Assembly: GCA_013397845.1 (NCBI GenBank)
Contig: VZTG01005242.1
Span: forward strand, 523,032-587,031
Source of the DNA: Melanocharis versteri
Lineage: Eukaryota; Chordata; Aves; Passeriformes; Melanocharitidae
Length of the DNA: 64,000 nucleotides
Direction of reading: 5' to 3'
Both the position numbers and the translations under genes were made by a program. Positions 62,577-64,000 of this stretch are shown here, one piece after another (positions within the stretch are counted from its first letter, which is position 1; the number at the start of each line of letters is the position of its first letter). The notes below the pieces were generated by a model. It saw only the letters and a list, made by a program, of their open reading frames with translations, did no database searches and was not told the DNA's origin.

Positions 62577-63358
62577 GACCCTTAAAAAAGAAAAAAGAAG
62601 TCTGAAATATGGGACTTGGTCTAAGGAATACAGTGTCATGGAAATTTCTGCCAAATTGGAGGACAGGGCTGATAGCCAGCTGCTGTGCAGTAAGAGGAGG
62701 TGGCAGAAGGATATCTATGGCATAGGATGATCTCTTATCCCTGACAGCATGATTGGGCACTGTGCTCTATGAAGACTGAACCTGACAGGTGTTTTTTTTT
62801 AAGCAAATCCATACACTTATTCCCAGCTTACAATTCATACATTCTTCATATGATATGACAACTTCCATTGCCTCCTTTAAATCCTGTACATGAAGTGAAT
62901 TGATGAGTCTTCCCTGTGATGTCTTGTATATGGTCTTACATCTGAATGTCTATGTCTCTGGAGAAACCAAACAAAAAAGCAAGCAACCCTCACCCAGCCC
63001 CGCTTCTACAGAAGTATGTGATTTACAGTGGGGAAACGTACTTCTCCCATAGACACGATTGCAGCCTTGACAATTGATTTCATTACTTCAAAATCCTAAG
63101 TATTGCTGCTTAAAGTTGCTGCAGTTGGAGTTATTTTGCAGTTATCAGCAAAGCTGAAAAGCTGCTATGTACGTTTTTTGCTTGCCTGTGCTCTGCATAT
63201 GGATTGTTGCTCTGCTCAGGGCTGGTGGGGTTTTACGTCTGGTGCAGGTGCCGGAACACTGCAGCTCTGTCAGGGTTATTGTGAGTTTCCAGTTGATATC
63301 ATCTGCACGAATACAAATGTGAAACACAACAATATATATTTCACTTTCTCCTTTCCAG

Positions 63359-63445
63359 GTCAACGGTGACATCCCACCACGATTAAAAAAGAGCGCCCAT
63401 GAAATAATCCTGGATTTCATCCGATCGCGACCTCCATTAAATCCT
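63359..63445 (+). CDS. SPIRE1: SPIRE1 exon 6 (WH2-C)
   Basis: This exon has 29 codons, phase 0 at both ends, from VNGDIPPR to RPPLNP. The acceptor is TCCTTTCCAG at 63358 and the donor is CCT|gtatgt. It completes the region after WH2-B (RKVM|VNGD) and holds WH2-C: AHEIILDFIRSRPPLNP (residues 13-29, 63395-63445). The clamp position of this motif falls across the splice junction. WH2-C is the motif that, with WH2-D and the linker between them, is most active in nucleation in fly Spire studies. Skipping this exon would remove one WH2 motif and keep the frame. Confidence 0.97.
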
Positions 63446-63818
63446 GTATGTAATCCAGTGGGCTTCATTCCTAACAAAATAGTGGCTTTTTAAAGCATGT
63501 TTGGTTCCAGCAAATATGTGGTTATAATATATTCTGCCTGGGCTTTCAGAAATACTGTCTTCTGTACACAGAACAGGATCCCTTAAAAGAACAGTGTGTA
63601 ATATGTTGCACATAGCAATTAACAGCTGTTATTGCCAGCAGCCCTTTATCTCTGGGAAGCCATGATGCATAAAACCCTCTTTCAATTTATGTTGAGGTTT
63701 GAAATTGAGTGCATATAGAATCATATCACAGCATTCCACTTTTTTCTCAAAAAAAGTGTGAAATCTGCTTTCAAGGGAGCACTTTTTAATGTACATATGA
63801 TTGTCTCTGTATCCCAAG
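63446..63818 (+). other. SPIRE1: SPIRE1 intron 6
   Basis: A short 373-base phase-0 intron with donor gtatgt and acceptor CCCAAG. The acceptor uses AAG instead of the commoner CAG, and the upstream pyrimidine tract is modest. A perfect 9-bp stem with a CTCA loop lies at 63737-63758, about 60 bases before exon 7. Confidence 0.95.
63737..63758 (+). other. perfect 9-bp stem-loop upstream of exon 7
   Basis: CACTTTTTT (63737-63745), loop CTCA, then AAAAAAGTG (63750-63758). In the pre-mRNA it would sit just upstream of the likely branch-point zone of intron 6. The stem is mostly A-U pairs, so its stability is limited. Any effect on splicing is inference. Confidence 0.45.
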
Positions 63819-63948
63819 GCCTCGGCAAGGAAACTGAAACCAACCCCGCCGCGGCCCCGCAGCCTCCACGAAAGGATCCTGGAGGAGATCAAGGCAGAGA
63901 GGAAGTTACGTCCAGTCTCCCCTGATGAGATAAGGCGTAGCAGGCTGG
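63819..63948 (+). CDS. SPIRE1: SPIRE1 exon 7 (linker and WH2-D)
   Basis: This exon has 43 codons plus one base, from ASARKLKP to EIRRSRL with a trailing G (phase 1). The acceptor is CCCAAG at 63818 and the donor is CTGG|gtaagc. It encodes the Pro/Arg-rich linker between WH2-C and WH2-D (ASARKLKPTPPRPRS, residues 1-15), then WH2-D as LHERILEEIKAERKLRPV (residues 16-33, 63864-63917), then the start of the region leading to the Spire box. The phase-1 end fits the SPIRE1 layout as I remember it, where an alternatively used short exon follows. GC content is higher than in neighbouring exons, with several CpGs at 63846-63870. Confidence 0.96.
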
Positions 63949-64000
63949 GTAAGCACGTGGCTGGTTTTTACCTGCAGCATCCACAGAAAACTTCCCACAA
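63949..64000 (+). other. SPIRE1: SPIRE1 intron 7 (5' end only)
   Basis: Begins with donor gtaagc. Only 52 bases are in the window, and nothing else can be said of it. Confidence 0.93.

Larger units (their letters stand above)
56727..63358 (+). other. SPIRE1: SPIRE1 intron 5
   Basis: A 6.6-kb phase-0 intron with donor gtgagt and acceptor TTCTCCTTTCCAG. It contains a 24-bp duplication around the N at 58631, a T-rich run at about 59700, and near its 3' end the solo LTR at 62207-62570. No further exon is recognisable. An open frame of 115 codons at 62231-62578 lies across the LTR and is not a gene. Confidence 0.93.
1..64000 (+). other. SPIRE1: SPIRE1 gene body (partial; internal exons and introns)
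   Basis: The window sits wholly inside one + strand gene. Six exons, all with GT-AG borders, splice into one continuous frame that reads as the middle of SPIRE1: C-terminal KIND, linker, then WH2-A, B, C and D. The paralogue SPIRE2 fits less well, because the exon 2 start (VIESLGIIIYKALDYG) is the SPIRE1 form. SPIRE proteins nucleate unbranched actin filaments, pair with FMN-family formins through KIND, and act on vesicle membranes through a C-terminal FYVE-type finger. Neither end of the gene is present. No start-codon exon, 5' CpG-island promoter, Spire box, FYVE exon or 3' UTR is visible. The 276 codons seen are a bit over a third of the usual 740-760-residue protein (length from family knowledge). 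Confidence 0.95.

Overview
This window is a vertebrate, almost certainly avian, stretch of nuclear DNA lying inside one gene on the + strand: SPIRE1 (spire type actin nucleation factor 1). Six coding exons are recognisable by sequence. Together they encode 276 codons plus the first base of a split codon. They cover the C-terminal part of the KIND domain, the KIND-WH2 linker, and all four actin-binding WH2 motifs. The first coding exon (start codon and N-terminal KIND) lies upstream of the window. The Spire box and FYVE-type zinc-finger exons lie downstream. The avian call rests on three truncated CR1 LINE 3' ends (one ending in the TTCTATGAT-type motif), short LTR-type insertions, and a compact gene with sparse interspersed repeats. 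The species cannot be named.

Layout: 1-21898 is the 3' part of the intron before the first visible exon (called intron 1). Exons follow at 21899-22135 (79 codons, KIND), 44479-44604 (42 codons, end of KIND), 54948-55031 (28 codons, linker), 56562-56726 (55 codons, WH2-A and WH2-B), 63359-63445 (29 codons, WH2-C) and 63819-63948 (43 codons plus 1 base, WH2-D). All introns between them are GT-AG and phase 0; the last intron is phase 1. Exon numbers 2-7 assume a single upstream coding exon. About 99% of the window is intronic.

The introns carry CR1 remnants at about 762-1165 (- strand), 49461-50090 (+) and 55121-55587 (+). A convincing solo LTR in - orientation at 62207-62570 is flanked by the 6-bp duplication gtaact. 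A second LTR-like block lies at about 47560-47915. There are also T/G-rich and purine-rich tracts, short tandem repeats, and two isolated N bases (12845 and 58631). I see no second protein gene, tRNA, rRNA or CRISPR array; other open frames look like chance or repeat-derived frames.

How the parts work together: SPIRE1 binds the formin FMN1/FMN2 tail through KIND, and lines up actin monomers on the four WH2 motifs to start unbranched filaments on vesicle membranes. The most useful leads are a 51-nt phase-0, stop-free candidate microexon between exons 3 and 4, the all-phase-0 exon structure, an alanine in place of the usual valine at the end of WH2-C, the solo LTR with its own promoter-like signals, and a CpG-dense patch inside intron 2. 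No wholly new biological system was found.
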